Of a stretch of DNA of 11,223 nucleotides, positions 1-6,044 are shown piece after piece (the stretch's first letter is position 1; each line of letters starts with the position of its first letter). Source of the stretch: Prevotellaceae bacterium (GTDB taxonomy: Bacteria; Bacteroidota; Bacteroidia; Bacteroidales; UBA932); assembly GCA_031264875.1 (NCBI GenBank), contig JAISDK010000203.1:1-11223 (forward strand), read 5' to 3'. The notes under the pieces are model-generated. The model saw nothing but the letters and a program-made list of their open reading frames with translations, was not told the DNA's origin and searched no databases. Both the position numbers and the translations under genes were made by a program.

Positions 1-1
1 A

Positions 2-295
2 ATCAGTCGTGAATGGGAAAATATCGGTAATCCGATTATCTGTAAAAACGTAATAATTGCCGATGGGGCAAAAGTCCTGGGACCGGTAATAATCGGTGAA
101 AATTCTGTTGTAGCAGCCGGCGCGATAATTACAAAAGATATACCCGCAAACAGTGTGGCGTATGGCGTGAACCGGTTCAAGAACAAAGATGCCGGATATG
201 ATCTGATATATAACCCGGATATGATAAAGTTTGAGAAACTTGTAGAAGCAAATCAGAAATTTATAGCAAACTTCTATGAGAAATTAAAGATGTGA
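2..295 (+). CDS. Hexapeptide-repeat acyltransferase (serine-acetyltransferase-like), 3' end only
   Basis: This is the last 97 codons of a gene that enters from the left edge; the start is outside the window and the stop is TGA at 293-295. The visible protein begins in a left-handed beta-helix. It shows successive hexapeptide turns of the [LIV]-G/A-x4 kind (NVIIADGAKVLGPVIIGENS, then VVAAGAIITKDIPANSVAYG). The 'TKDIPANSVAYG' ending is the usual last coil of CysE-like and sugar O-acetyltransferases. These trimeric enzymes move an acetyl (or other acyl) group from a CoA thioester to a hydroxyl or amine. After the helix comes a roughly 40-residue polar, probably helical tail rich in Lys and Phe. 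The acceptor (serine, or a sugar in surface-polysaccharide synthesis) cannot be decided because the active-site half is missing. The fold call is secure; the substrate is not. Confidence 0.85.
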   Translation: MSREWENIGNPIICKNVIIADGAKVLGPVIIGENSVVAAGAIITKDIPANSVAYGVNRFKNKDAGYDLIYNPDMIKFEKLVEANQKFIANFYEKLKM

Positions 296-612
296 TATTA
301 TTCCACAAAAAGCATGGATTAGCCCGTTCGGAGCGAGGAATTTTGCATGACGGGAAAAAAAATCCTCTCCTTTGGAAGTAACAGCAAAGGACAAATTTGG
401 GTTTGCACAGGCAGACAGGACAATGATATTGAAACAGGGAGACGGAGTGTTCAATTTCGAGAAAGAGAATGAAAATTAAAAGACTAATTTGAATAAAAGC
501 CGTACATTTGTCCCCAAAATTTATAATACACGGATAAATAAATGAGAGTGTTAGTGGTGAGAAATTATTTGTATAAGATGGAATTTTTTATGAAAATAAA
601 CGTTATATTAAA
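296..612. other. Intergenic stretch with a degenerate open fragment
   Basis: No convincing gene lies in these 317 bases. One frame is open without an upstream ATG from 351 to the TAA at 477-479. It reads through PLEVTAKDKFGFAQADRTM and ends in a charged FEKENEN tail. It looks more protein-like than the competing frames, but I recognise no family, and it starts straight after an in-frame stop at 348-350. It may be the end of a lost gene. Another frame has a 32-codon ATG ORF starting at 542, judged chance. The last 130 bases are AT-rich and probably hold the promoter and leader of the operon that starts at 613. Confidence 0.5.
503..510 (+). promoter_or_regulatory. Possible Bacteroidota -7 promoter box upstream of the ABC-3C operon
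   Basis: The octamer TACATTTG matches the TAnnTTTG -7 element of Bacteroidota primary-sigma promoters and would give a leader of roughly 95 nt before the ATG at 613. I see no good -33 TTTG at the usual spacing of about 20 nt (the nearest, at 488-491, is too close), so this is a weak call. It is the only full match to the octamer I found between 480 and 612. Confidence 0.3.
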
Positions 613-1527
613 ATGGGAAAATATCCATTACATTATTTAAACGACCAGGAGTTTGAAAATCTGGCAGTCCTGATATGCAGCAAAATATTAGGCATTGCTG
701 TAATTCCTTTTTCTGAAGGGAAAGATGGCGGGAAAGATGGGCGTTTTACAGGAAAAGCAAATTGTTTTCCGAGCGAATCGCAGCCCTGGAATGGAAATAT
801 TATCATTCAAGCAAAACATACGACCAAAGAAAATGCAAGTTGTTCCGACAGCGATTTTTCAACAATATTAAATAAAGAAATTCCTAAAATCCAAAAATTG
901 ATAGAAAATAATGAGTTGGATTATTACCTGCTATTTACAAATAGAAAATTAACAGGAGGAAAAGACAGTAATATAAACAAACTGTTTGAAAAGATTACAT
1001 ACGAAATAATTGCCGACGAAAAAATTCAGCATTTTTTGCAGGCATATCCCGATATTGTTCGACACTTCAAGCTGAACGATTTATTAAAACCATTAGAATT
1101 TGACGAATCAGATTTGAAAGAAATAATCATTACATTACATTCTGCATTATCTGAAAACAACTTTATAAACGATAAAACAGATTTTTCCAAAATTGATCTG
1201 GAAAAGAAAAACGAACTTAATAAATTGAGTAAATCCTATTTTGAAGATGTAATAAGGAGAGATATTGATGATTTTTATAAAATTGACAGTTTCTTAAAAT
1301 CGCCAATAAATGCAGAAATCAAAAACTTGTATGAGGATACTGTTAGCGAATTAAATGCAAAAATTACTTTACGGCGGGATGAATATGCAGAATTTGGGAA
1401 CCTGTTAGATGATTTTTATAACTATGTAATTAACAATAACCAAACCGATTTAAAAGGCAAAAAGAGACTGGTTAGAACCCTGTTAAATTATATGTACTGT
1501 CAATGCGATATTGGTAAAAAGAAATAA
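613..1527 (+). CDS. ABC-3C effector: Mrr-like restriction-endonuclease domain plus ABC-3C C-terminal domain
   Basis: This 304-residue protein is the likely DNA-cutting arm of the system. The N-terminal ~110 residues look like an Mrr-type PD-(D/E)xK nuclease. There is an acidic helix (DQEFENL, 11-17), then GKDGGKDGRF (36-45) supplying the metal-binding Asp (D38 or D42). The strand IIIQAKHT (63-70) carries the QxK form of the motif (Q66, K68), and YYLLFTNRKLTGG (104-116) is a core strand and loop common in this group. A helical linker follows. Residues ~205-304 fit the domain shared by ABC-3C effectors: YFEDVIRRDID, a charged helix bundle, and the ending LNYMYCQCDIGKK. Lack of a signal peptide or membrane segment suggests a cytoplasmic protein. 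ATG at 613 is the first in-frame start; as is usual in this phylum there is no clear Shine-Dalgarno. The gene is AT-rich compared with the efflux genes. The nuclease fold is well supported by motif; the ABC-3C assignment also rests on the neighbours. Confidence 0.8.
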   Translation: MGKYPLHYLNDQEFENLAVLICSKILGIAVIPFSEGKDGGKDGRFTGKANCFPSESQPWNGNIIIQAKHTTKENASCSDSDFSTILNKEIPKIQKLIENNELDYYLLFTNRKLTGGKDSNINKLFEKITYEIIADEKIQHFLQAYPDIVRHFKLNDLLKPLEFDESDLKEIIITLHSALSENNFINDKTDFSKIDLEKKNELNKLSKSYFEDVIRRDIDDFYKIDSFLKSPINAEIKNLYEDTVSELNAKITLRRDEYAEFGNLLDDFYNYVINNNQTDLKGKKRLVRTLLNYMYCQCDIGKKK

Positions 1528-1530
1528 TAT

Positions 1531-1767
1531 ATGCTTGCGCCCGATAAACATACAGATATTAAATATAGCGTTTTATACATTTCCGGATTAATTATGTCGG
1601 AAATAAAAAAGAGCGGTACAATTCAGTTTGACGATTTGAAAAACGTAATTATTAATCAAGTCGGAAAAGAAACAGGAGACTTGTTTGAGTATTCGCTTTC
1701 ATTTTTATTCCTGCTGGACAGAATCAATTATAATAAAAAGTTAGACACCTTATATGCAGAGATATGA
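1531..1767 (+). CDS. ABC-3C middle component, MC6-like
   Basis: This 78-residue protein begins three bases after the effector's stop and ends by overlapping the ATPase start (ATGA at 1764-1767). It opens with MLAPDKH, matching the M-L-x-P-[TD]-K-H start I associate with ABC-3C middle component 6. A helix (SVLYISGLIMSEIKK) follows, then a likely winged-helix-like or helical segment and a hydrophobic stretch (YSLSFLFLLDRINYN) ending in a short strand. The layout, about 80 residues with a final 'F..al.FL..l..I.Y....L' pattern, fits small adaptors placed between effector and ATPase. In these systems the middle component is thought to link ATPase sensing to effector activity; that is inference, not visible here. 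Very small size limits certainty: position and spacing make it a real gene, while the exact MC class (6 versus another) is less sure. Confidence 0.7.
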   Translation: MLAPDKHTDIKYSVLYISGLIMSEIKKSGTIQFDDLKNVIINQVGKETGDLFEYSLSFLFLLDRINYNKKLDTLYAEI

Positions 1768-3527
1768 AACTGATAAAAGTATTTTCGGACAGGAATTTTA
1801 AAAATGTTCGGTTTAATGAACATTTTAATATTGTGCTGGCAAAAATCAAGGACGAAGCCAACAAAAAAGACACACATAATCTTGGCAAAACATCTTTGAT
1901 ACATATAATCGATTTTCTTCTGTTGGGCAAATTCGACAACAAAAAAGGATTGCTGTCAAACAAAGTTTTCTCTGGTCAGACTTTTTATTTAGAGTTAAAA
2001 TTAAATAACGGTCAATATCTTATTATTAAACGCAGCATAAATACACCTACAAGAATTTCTTTCAAAATCAATGATATTGAACTGGCAGGTTTTGTGCCTC
2101 CAACTAAATGGAGTGAAACAGATATTGCCTTTGATAAGGCAAAAGAAAAGTTAAATGAATATCTCGAATTTGATATTTTAACAGAATATCCATATCGCAA
2201 ATCAATTACCTACTTTCTACGAACACAGCAAGATTATTTGGATGTGTATCAGCTTAACAAGTTTAGGGGGAAGCATATTGACTGGAAACCTTTCGTTTTT
2301 GCTTTACTGGGTTTTAATGGAAATTTAATTGAAAAAAAATTACAGTTGGAACAGGATGCTAATAATTTGAAAACACAAATAACGACTTTACAACAGGAAG
2401 CAAACGTAAATATTGATGAAAAAGATAAAATATTAGGATTGATTGATATTAAAGAGAATGAAAAAACAGAAGCAGAACAAACAATAGATAAATTCAATTT
2501 CTTTTTGAAAGACAATTATATTACAAAAGAAATAATAGAAGATTTGGATTTTAAAATTCAGACACTGAATACAGAAAAGTATCGAGTTAGTTACGAACTT
2601 TCAAAAGTAGAAGAATCTTTAAGAAATATTGACAGTCAAATAGATGTTAATAAATTAAAAGAACTTTTTACAGACGTTGGATTATTTTTCCCCTCCGAAT
2701 TGAAAAAGCAATACGAAGATTTGGAAAAATTTAATATTGCTATTTCAAAAGAACGCCGTAAATATCTAAAACAAAATTTGCAGGAATTACGAAAAGAACT
2801 TGAAATAACAAATATCGAACTCCAAAATTTAGAGACAGAAAAAAGTGAAAAACTGTCTTTCCTAACTGAAAAAGATACTTATTCTAAATTTAAAGGATAT
2901 CAAAAGCAATTATCGGTACTGGAAGCAGATGTTACAAGGTTAAAAGAAAAATTGGAATTGATTGATAAATCAGTTGGAGTTGAGTCTCAAATCAGAGACA
3001 TTAATGAAAAAATAACTCAATCAATCAATGATATTGCAGAAGCAATTAAGGAGAGAAAACACGCAGAAATTAACAGAATATTTGATGATATCTTAAAAGA
3101 GATAGTCAATACAGATGCCATCATTTCGATAAAACAAAACACACAGGGAAACGTAGAATTTTCTGCTGATTATATTGATTCAAATGACAAAAAGTCAACT
3201 TCCGAAGCAGAAGGTACTTCGTATAAAAAATTGCTTTGTATGGCGTTTGATTTGGCGTTATTAATTCATTACTCAAAAAAATCATTTTTCCGGTTTGTCT
3301 ATCATGACGGTATTATTGAAGGACTGGACAATCGTATTAAATTAAGATTATTAGATAAAATAAAATCAATTTGTACTCAATATAACATTCAACATATAAT
3401 TACTTTAATCGATTCGGACATTCCTAAAAATAATGATGGATCAGACTATAGTTTTTCAAATGAAGAAATATGTTTAAGATTGGATGATTTGAACGATGAA
3501 GGTAAACTGTTTAAACAAAGTTTTTAG
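1764..3527 (+). CDS. SMC/Rad50-like ABC ATPase of an ABC-3C system (DUF2326 type)
   Basis: This 587-residue ATPase has its nucleotide-binding halves at the two ends of a long coiled coil. The N-terminal lobe has a Walker A of the unusual form THNLGKTSL (37-45), lacking the usual first glycine, which I recall as typical of DUF2326 proteins. A Q-loop-like region follows (SITYFLRTQQDY, 147-158), then WKPFVFALLGFN (174-185). Residues ~186-440 are rich in Lys, Glu and Leu heptads and form the antiparallel coiled coil. The C-terminal lobe has a signature-like EGTSYKKLLCMAFDLALL (483-500) in place of LSGGQ. Its Walker-B-like strand is FRFVYHDGIIEGLD (509-522), followed by an H-loop-like strand (IQHIITLIDSD, 542-552). 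It probably dimerises on DNA and uses ATP to sense or load onto aberrant nucleic acid. The start overlaps the previous stop by 4 nt, implying translational coupling. The stop overlaps the edge of a methyltransferase remnant in another frame. Confidence 0.85.
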   Translation: MKLIKVFSDRNFKNVRFNEHFNIVLAKIKDEANKKDTHNLGKTSLIHIIDFLLLGKFDNKKGLLSNKVFSGQTFYLELKLNNGQYLIIKRSINTPTRISFKINDIELAGFVPPTKWSETDIAFDKAKEKLNEYLEFDILTEYPYRKSITYFLRTQQDYLDVYQLNKFRGKHIDWKPFVFALLGFNGNLIEKKLQLEQDANNLKTQITTLQQEANVNIDEKDKILGLIDIKENEKTEAEQTIDKFNFFLKDNYITKEIIEDLDFKIQTLNTEKYRVSYELSKVEESLRNIDSQIDVNKLKELFTDVGLFFPSELKKQYEDLEKFNIAISKERRKYLKQNLQELRKELEITNIELQNLETEKSEKLSFLTEKDTYSKFKGYQKQLSVLEADVTRLKEKLELIDKSVGVESQIRDINEKITQSINDIAEAIKERKHAEINRIFDDILKEIVNTDAIISIKQNTQGNVEFSADYIDSNDKKSTSEAEGTSYKKLLCMAFDLALLIHYSKKSFFRFVYHDGIIEGLDNRIKLRLLDKIKSICTQYNIQHIITLIDSDIPKNNDGSDYSFSNEEICLRLDDLNDEGKLFKQSF

Positions 3528-3666
3528 CAGTAGCGAAACGGTATTAAAAGCCGCGCAAACGAATAATCGCCATTGGATTGGCATTGATAAGTCGGAATTG
3601 GCAATACAAAAACAGATGATATTCAAGGCGATTTATTTGTGCAAAAATCCGAATATGATTTTATAA
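3520..3666 (+). pseudogene. C-terminal remnant of a DNA methyltransferase
   Basis: In a frame different from the ATPase, overlapping its last codons, the sequence reads VFSSSETVLKAAQTNNRHWI followed by GIDKSELAIQKQM and stops at TAA 3664-3666. This matches the last motifs of beta-class amino-methyltransferases (N4-C or N6-A): the SAM-binding F-x-G-S-G-T-T loop, then 'aa....R.wIGID.s..a'. The glycines of the SAM loop are replaced (S-S-S-E-T for G-S-G-T-T), there is no start codon, and the catalytic (D/N)PP(Y/W) part is absent from the window. So it cannot be a working enzyme. It suggests that a restriction-modification or orphan methyltransferase gene once stood here and was cut away when the ABC-3C genes arrived, or was lost later. 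Confidence 0.7.
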
Positions 3667-3873
3667 ACCTGAGTTCAGGATAATAAAAGATATAAATCAT
3701 TGCGAATCGGTTAGTTATTGCCCGTAGGGCATCCATATCAATAGAAAAAAGTCTTCCCCTCCCCTCGCAACCCCGCAAGTGGGTTGAACACCGCTGGTGT
3801 TCATTAACGGGTGGAAAATTTTTTCTATTGATATATAAGCCCTATCGGGCTATTCTTATCCCGAACTCAGGTT
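3666..3873. repeat. Nested imperfect inverted repeat, MITE-like, ~208 bp
   Basis: Outer arms: AACCTGAGTTCAGGATAA at 3666-3683 pairs with 3856-3873 (17 of 18 positions). Inner arms: ATATCAATAGAAAAAA at 3735-3750 pairs perfectly with 3819-3834. Just outside the inner arms each side has its own small hairpin, GCCC-GTA-GGGC (3720-3730) and GCCC-TATC-GGGC (3839-3850). The centre holds two more hairpins, AACCC...GGGTT (about 3769-3785) and GAACACC-GCT-GGTGTTC (3786-3802). No reading frame is credible. The symmetry suggests a small non-autonomous mobile element or a structured non-coding unit of the dispersed type seen in Bacteroidota intergenic regions. The outer arm begins within the stop codon of the methyltransferase remnant. 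Confidence 0.65.
3786..3802. repeat. Perfect 7-bp stem hairpin in the centre of the inverted repeat
   Basis: GAACACC and GGTGTTC pair perfectly around a GCT loop. It sits just 3' of a second hairpin (AACCC...GGGTT). No T-run follows on either strand at the correct place, so it is not a clear terminator. It is probably a structural part of the surrounding element. Confidence 0.55.
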
Positions 3874-3879
3874 ATGAGG

Positions 3880-4091
3880 ATCGCATCCCAGCGTTGGCTC
3901 GTGTCGCATCCCAACGTTGGAGCGTGTCGCATCCCAGCGTTGGCTCGTGTCGCATCCCAGCGTTGGCTCGTGTCGCAACCCAGCGTTGGCTCGTGTCGCA
4001 TCCCAGCGTTGGCTCGTGTCGCATCCGAGCGTTGGCTCGTGTCGCATCCCAGCGTTGGCGCGTGTCGCATCCCAGCGTTGGCGTGTGTCGC
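3880..4091. repeat. Tandem array of nine 23-bp units (minisatellite)
   Basis: Units start at 3880, 3903, 3926, 3949, 3972, 3995, 4018, 4041 and 4064, with a 5-base partial copy at 4087-4091. Each reads GTCGCATCCCAGCGTTGG followed by five bases, mostly CTCGT. Copies 3, 4 and 6 are identical; the others differ at one to three positions. Copy 2 turns the near-palindrome CCAGCGTTGG into a perfect one, CCAACGTTGG. The last two copies end GCGCGT and GCGTGT. The unit has no stop codon in any of the six frames and contains ATG on the minus strand, so it produces several false ORFs of 67-96 codons. It is not a CRISPR: there are no unique spacers. It starts 6 bases after the inverted repeat ends. Confidence 0.95.
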
Positions 4092-4269
4092 TCATAATTA
4101 AGGGAAGGAAAATTAATAACATATAACAATGTGAACTTTCTGGATTGCTTCGTACTTCGCAATGACGAACAACTATGGTATGCTTCGATTTATGACGACT
4201 GTTGTTATGTCCAGACTAAGGAATTGTTGTGAAATAAATTGACTGTTTTTTTAATCTCTTGTGATAAAA
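4092..4269. other. Non-coding spacer with a small dispersed-type hairpin
   Basis: No gene is visible. At 4141-4165 the segment TGGATTGCTTCGTACTTCGC followed by AATGA forms a hairpin with an ATTGC/GCAAT stem (4144-4148 with 4159-4163). It resembles the 'GGATTGCTTCG...TTCGCAATGACG' palindromes found scattered through many bacterial intergenic regions. The remainder is AT-rich without clear signals. Confidence 0.45.
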
Positions 4270-4379
4270 TATTGCCGTCAGCTTTAGCTGACGGAATTTT
4301 TTGAACATCTTTTTGTACATCTTGTCTTTGGGCTTTTGTCCTGCATTTTCTTATCCGTCAGCTAAAGCTGACGGCAATA
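4270..4379. repeat. REP-pair-like element: two palindromes in perfect inverted orientation
   Basis: The 25 bases at 4270-4294 are the exact reverse complement of 4355-4379. Each arm contains its own 20-bp palindrome, CCGTCAGC-TTTA-GCTGACGG at 4275-4294 and CCGTCAGC-TAAA-GCTGACGG at 4355-4374. About 60 bases of T-rich unique sequence lie between them. Hairpin pairs of this form resemble REP/BIME units mobilised by REP-associated (RAYT, TnpA-REP) transposases, or very short MITEs. No transposase is in the window. On the plus strand the first hairpin is followed by AATTTTTT (4295-4302), so it could also act as a terminator, though no plus-strand gene directly precedes it. Confidence 0.75.
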
Positions 4380-4547
4380 CAATCGTTTAAAAAATATCTG
4401 ATATATCTTGTTTATTTCGCATACCTTAGTATTAGTATGAAAGCATGCTTTCTCTTTACGAACAGGAGCGGGGTAATTCATTATCATTTATTGCTGTCTC
4501 ATAATACCCGTGCAACATCACGGGGAAACAGTACACTTGCAGGTGCA
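4380..4547. other. Downstream flank of the efflux operon, with a weak stem-loop
   Basis: This is the 3' side of the minus-strand efflux operon. The only structure I see is CCCGTG (4507-4512) pairing with CACGGG (4519-4524) around a 6-base loop, about 24 bases past the channel gene's stop. On the minus strand it is followed by TATTATGAG rather than a T-run, so it is at best a weak terminator or an RNA-end stabiliser. Confidence 0.35.
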
Positions 4548-6029
4548 TCAGTTTATTGTCCAGACCTTGTCGAACTGGTCGGCAAGTATTTCCCGATTGA
4601 TAAAATCGTACATGGTAAGTTTGCGCAGCTTGTAATAGTTCAGCCAGTAGTCTCTCAGGGCGGAGATATAGTTACGTTGCGCGCTGTTTTGCCGGTTGAG
4701 CGATAAAGTCAGGCTGTTAAGGTCGGCCTTACCGATGATAAACCGTTCCCTGGTAACGCTGTAGGCCATAGTTGCCAGATTCAGGGCTTCTTCGGCGCTG
4801 TTTATCAGGTTTTGCTGGATATTGAAATCGTTGACCGTCATAACCACATCCTGTTCGAGTTTCTGTTCTTTCTGCTGTATGGAAATTTTGGTAACGTTAA
4901 GGTTATTGCGAGCCATATTCGCCCGTCCTCTCCTGACGCCCCAGTCGATAAGCGGAATACTCAGTCCGATGCTTACCACGTCCTGCTGAAGCGGACTTTT
5001 GTATGCGTCCTGGAAATTGGGCGCTACCTGATTGAATCCGATGCTGACCGAAAAGCTTGCGTCGAAATTCGAGCTTTTCATTGTTCTGTCCACCTCCCTT
5101 TCGGCTTCGTACAGTTCCTGGACATATCCCCGAAAGTCGGGATTGTAGGACTGAGCATATTTAAGCGCCTGGTCGGGAAGTATGAAGATATTTGCCGGTT
5201 TGCCGGGGATGTCCAGTTTCACGTCTGCATTTTTGTCGATGTTAAGGAAGGAGACGAAATTGAACATTGCGCGCTTCAGACCTATTTCCGCATTTGTAAG
5301 CGTATTGCGTGCGTTTACAACATCCAGTTTCAGGGTCAGCAGGTCGGCGTTCGAGATAGCCGCGATCTTCTGGCGTTCCTGTCCGATACGGTAGAGAGTG
5401 TCCGACGAGGCGACATTGTCAATTGCCATATCGTATTCCATTTGTGCCATTGCCAGGGCGAAGAAGTACTCTATGGTCAGTTCGGATATTTCCTCGCGGG
5501 AATACAGGTACTGGGTTTTCGCCTTTTCGAAGCGGAGCGGTTCTATTCTCTTTTCCCACTTGAAACTGTTGAATCCGAAAAGCGGCTGGCTGTAGCCAAT
5601 CCTGACGGGTACGGAGGTAAACTGCGAATAGCTGTTGTCGCCGAAGTTGCGCATGTATCCCAGTTCCGAATCGATAAAAAACGTTCCGCCCGTAGGGTCG
5701 AAATTCTGGCGTATGGAGAGGTTGCCGTACGAGTACAGCGACTGCTGCTGACGGTAAACGTCAATATTTTCGTATGAATCGTAACGACGGGTAAAATCGC
5801 GGCGGTACTGCAGCGGCGTCGTCTGGAGGTTCAGCGAGGGGAGGCGCGCGGCGCGGAACGAGCGGTACGACCAGTAGCTCGACAGGTACATGTTCTGGGC
5901 AATGAATGCCTGCAGCGAACTGTCCACGGCGATTTCGATGGATTCGGTGAGATTGAATTTCCTTGCTGTCTGGGCGGCGATATTGCCAAGCAGGAAAATC
6001 AGCGATATTGAGATAACTGTTCTTTTCAT
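4548..6029 (-). CDS. TolC-family outer-membrane efflux channel
   Basis: This 493-residue protein is the outer-membrane exit duct of a tripartite pump. It starts with a Sec signal peptide (MKRTVISISLIFLLGNIAA, cleavage probably near residue 19). Two TolC-type halves of long amphipathic helices and short beta segments follow. The first half includes YFFALAMAQMEYDMAIDNVA and a helix rich in Leu, Asn and Ala (SNADLLTLKLDVVNARNTLT). The second includes GLSIPLIDWGVRRGRANMAR and the matching helix FIIGKADLNSLTLSLNRQNS. The 'G...L..W G.RR' and 'G..dl..l..a...'-type repeats are typical of outer-membrane efflux proteins. The length is usual for the Bacteroidota version. It is the last gene of the operon, 15 nt after the permease stop. 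A long plus-strand open frame (4812-5777) is only its antisense shadow. Confidence 0.92.
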   Translation of the reverse strand: MKRTVISISLIFLLGNIAAQTARKFNLTESIEIAVDSSLQAFIAQNMYLSSYWSYRSFRAARLPSLNLQTTPLQYRRDFTRRYDSYENIDVYRQQQSLYSYGNLSIRQNFDPTGGTFFIDSELGYMRNFGDNSYSQFTSVPVRIGYSQPLFGFNSFKWEKRIEPLRFEKAKTQYLYSREEISELTIEYFFALAMAQMEYDMAIDNVASSDTLYRIGQERQKIAAISNADLLTLKLDVVNARNTLTNAEIGLKRAMFNFVSFLNIDKNADVKLDIPGKPANIFILPDQALKYAQSYNPDFRGYVQELYEAEREVDRTMKSSNFDASFSVSIGFNQVAPNFQDAYKSPLQQDVVSIGLSIPLIDWGVRRGRANMARNNLNVTKISIQQKEQKLEQDVVMTVNDFNIQQNLINSAEEALNLATMAYSVTRERFIIGKADLNSLTLSLNRQNSAQRNYISALRDYWLNYYKLRKLTMYDFINREILADQFDKVWTIN

Positions 6030-6044
6030 AACTTGTATTTAATT

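Noticed and set aside
542..640. Short ORF (32 codons) overlapping the start of the nuclease effector gene.
   Set aside because: Very short, no ribosome site or recognised motif; possibly part of the leader only.
3880..4091. Possible CRISPR array.
   Set aside because: Units are directly adjacent with no unique spacers, and no cas genes are present.
3828..4162. Overlapping ORFs of 67-96 codons on both strands with a 23-residue repeat (e.g. QRWLVSHPSVGSC, or TLGCDTSQRWDATR on the other strand).
   Set aside because: They arise because the 23-bp tandem unit has no stop in any frame; all six frames are open equally, and no start or frame is favoured.
4141..4165. tRNA-like or attachment-site remnant near the ATTGC/GCAAT hairpin.
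   Set aside because: No cloverleaf or tRNA T-loop sequence and no matching direct repeat elsewhere in the window; it looks like a common dispersed palindrome.
4275..4302. Hairpin plus T-run as an intrinsic terminator on the plus strand.
   Set aside because: It could act as one, but no plus-strand gene ends nearby and the same palindrome is repeated in inverted form at 4355-4374, so a REP-like element is the better reading.
4437..4706. 89-codon plus-strand ORF at the end of the efflux operon.
   Set aside because: Mostly antisense to the channel gene's 3' end, with no recognisable motif.
4812..5777. 321-codon plus-strand ORF.
   Set aside because: It lies wholly antisense to the TolC-family gene, which has a signal peptide and clear family motifs; the plus-strand product shows none.
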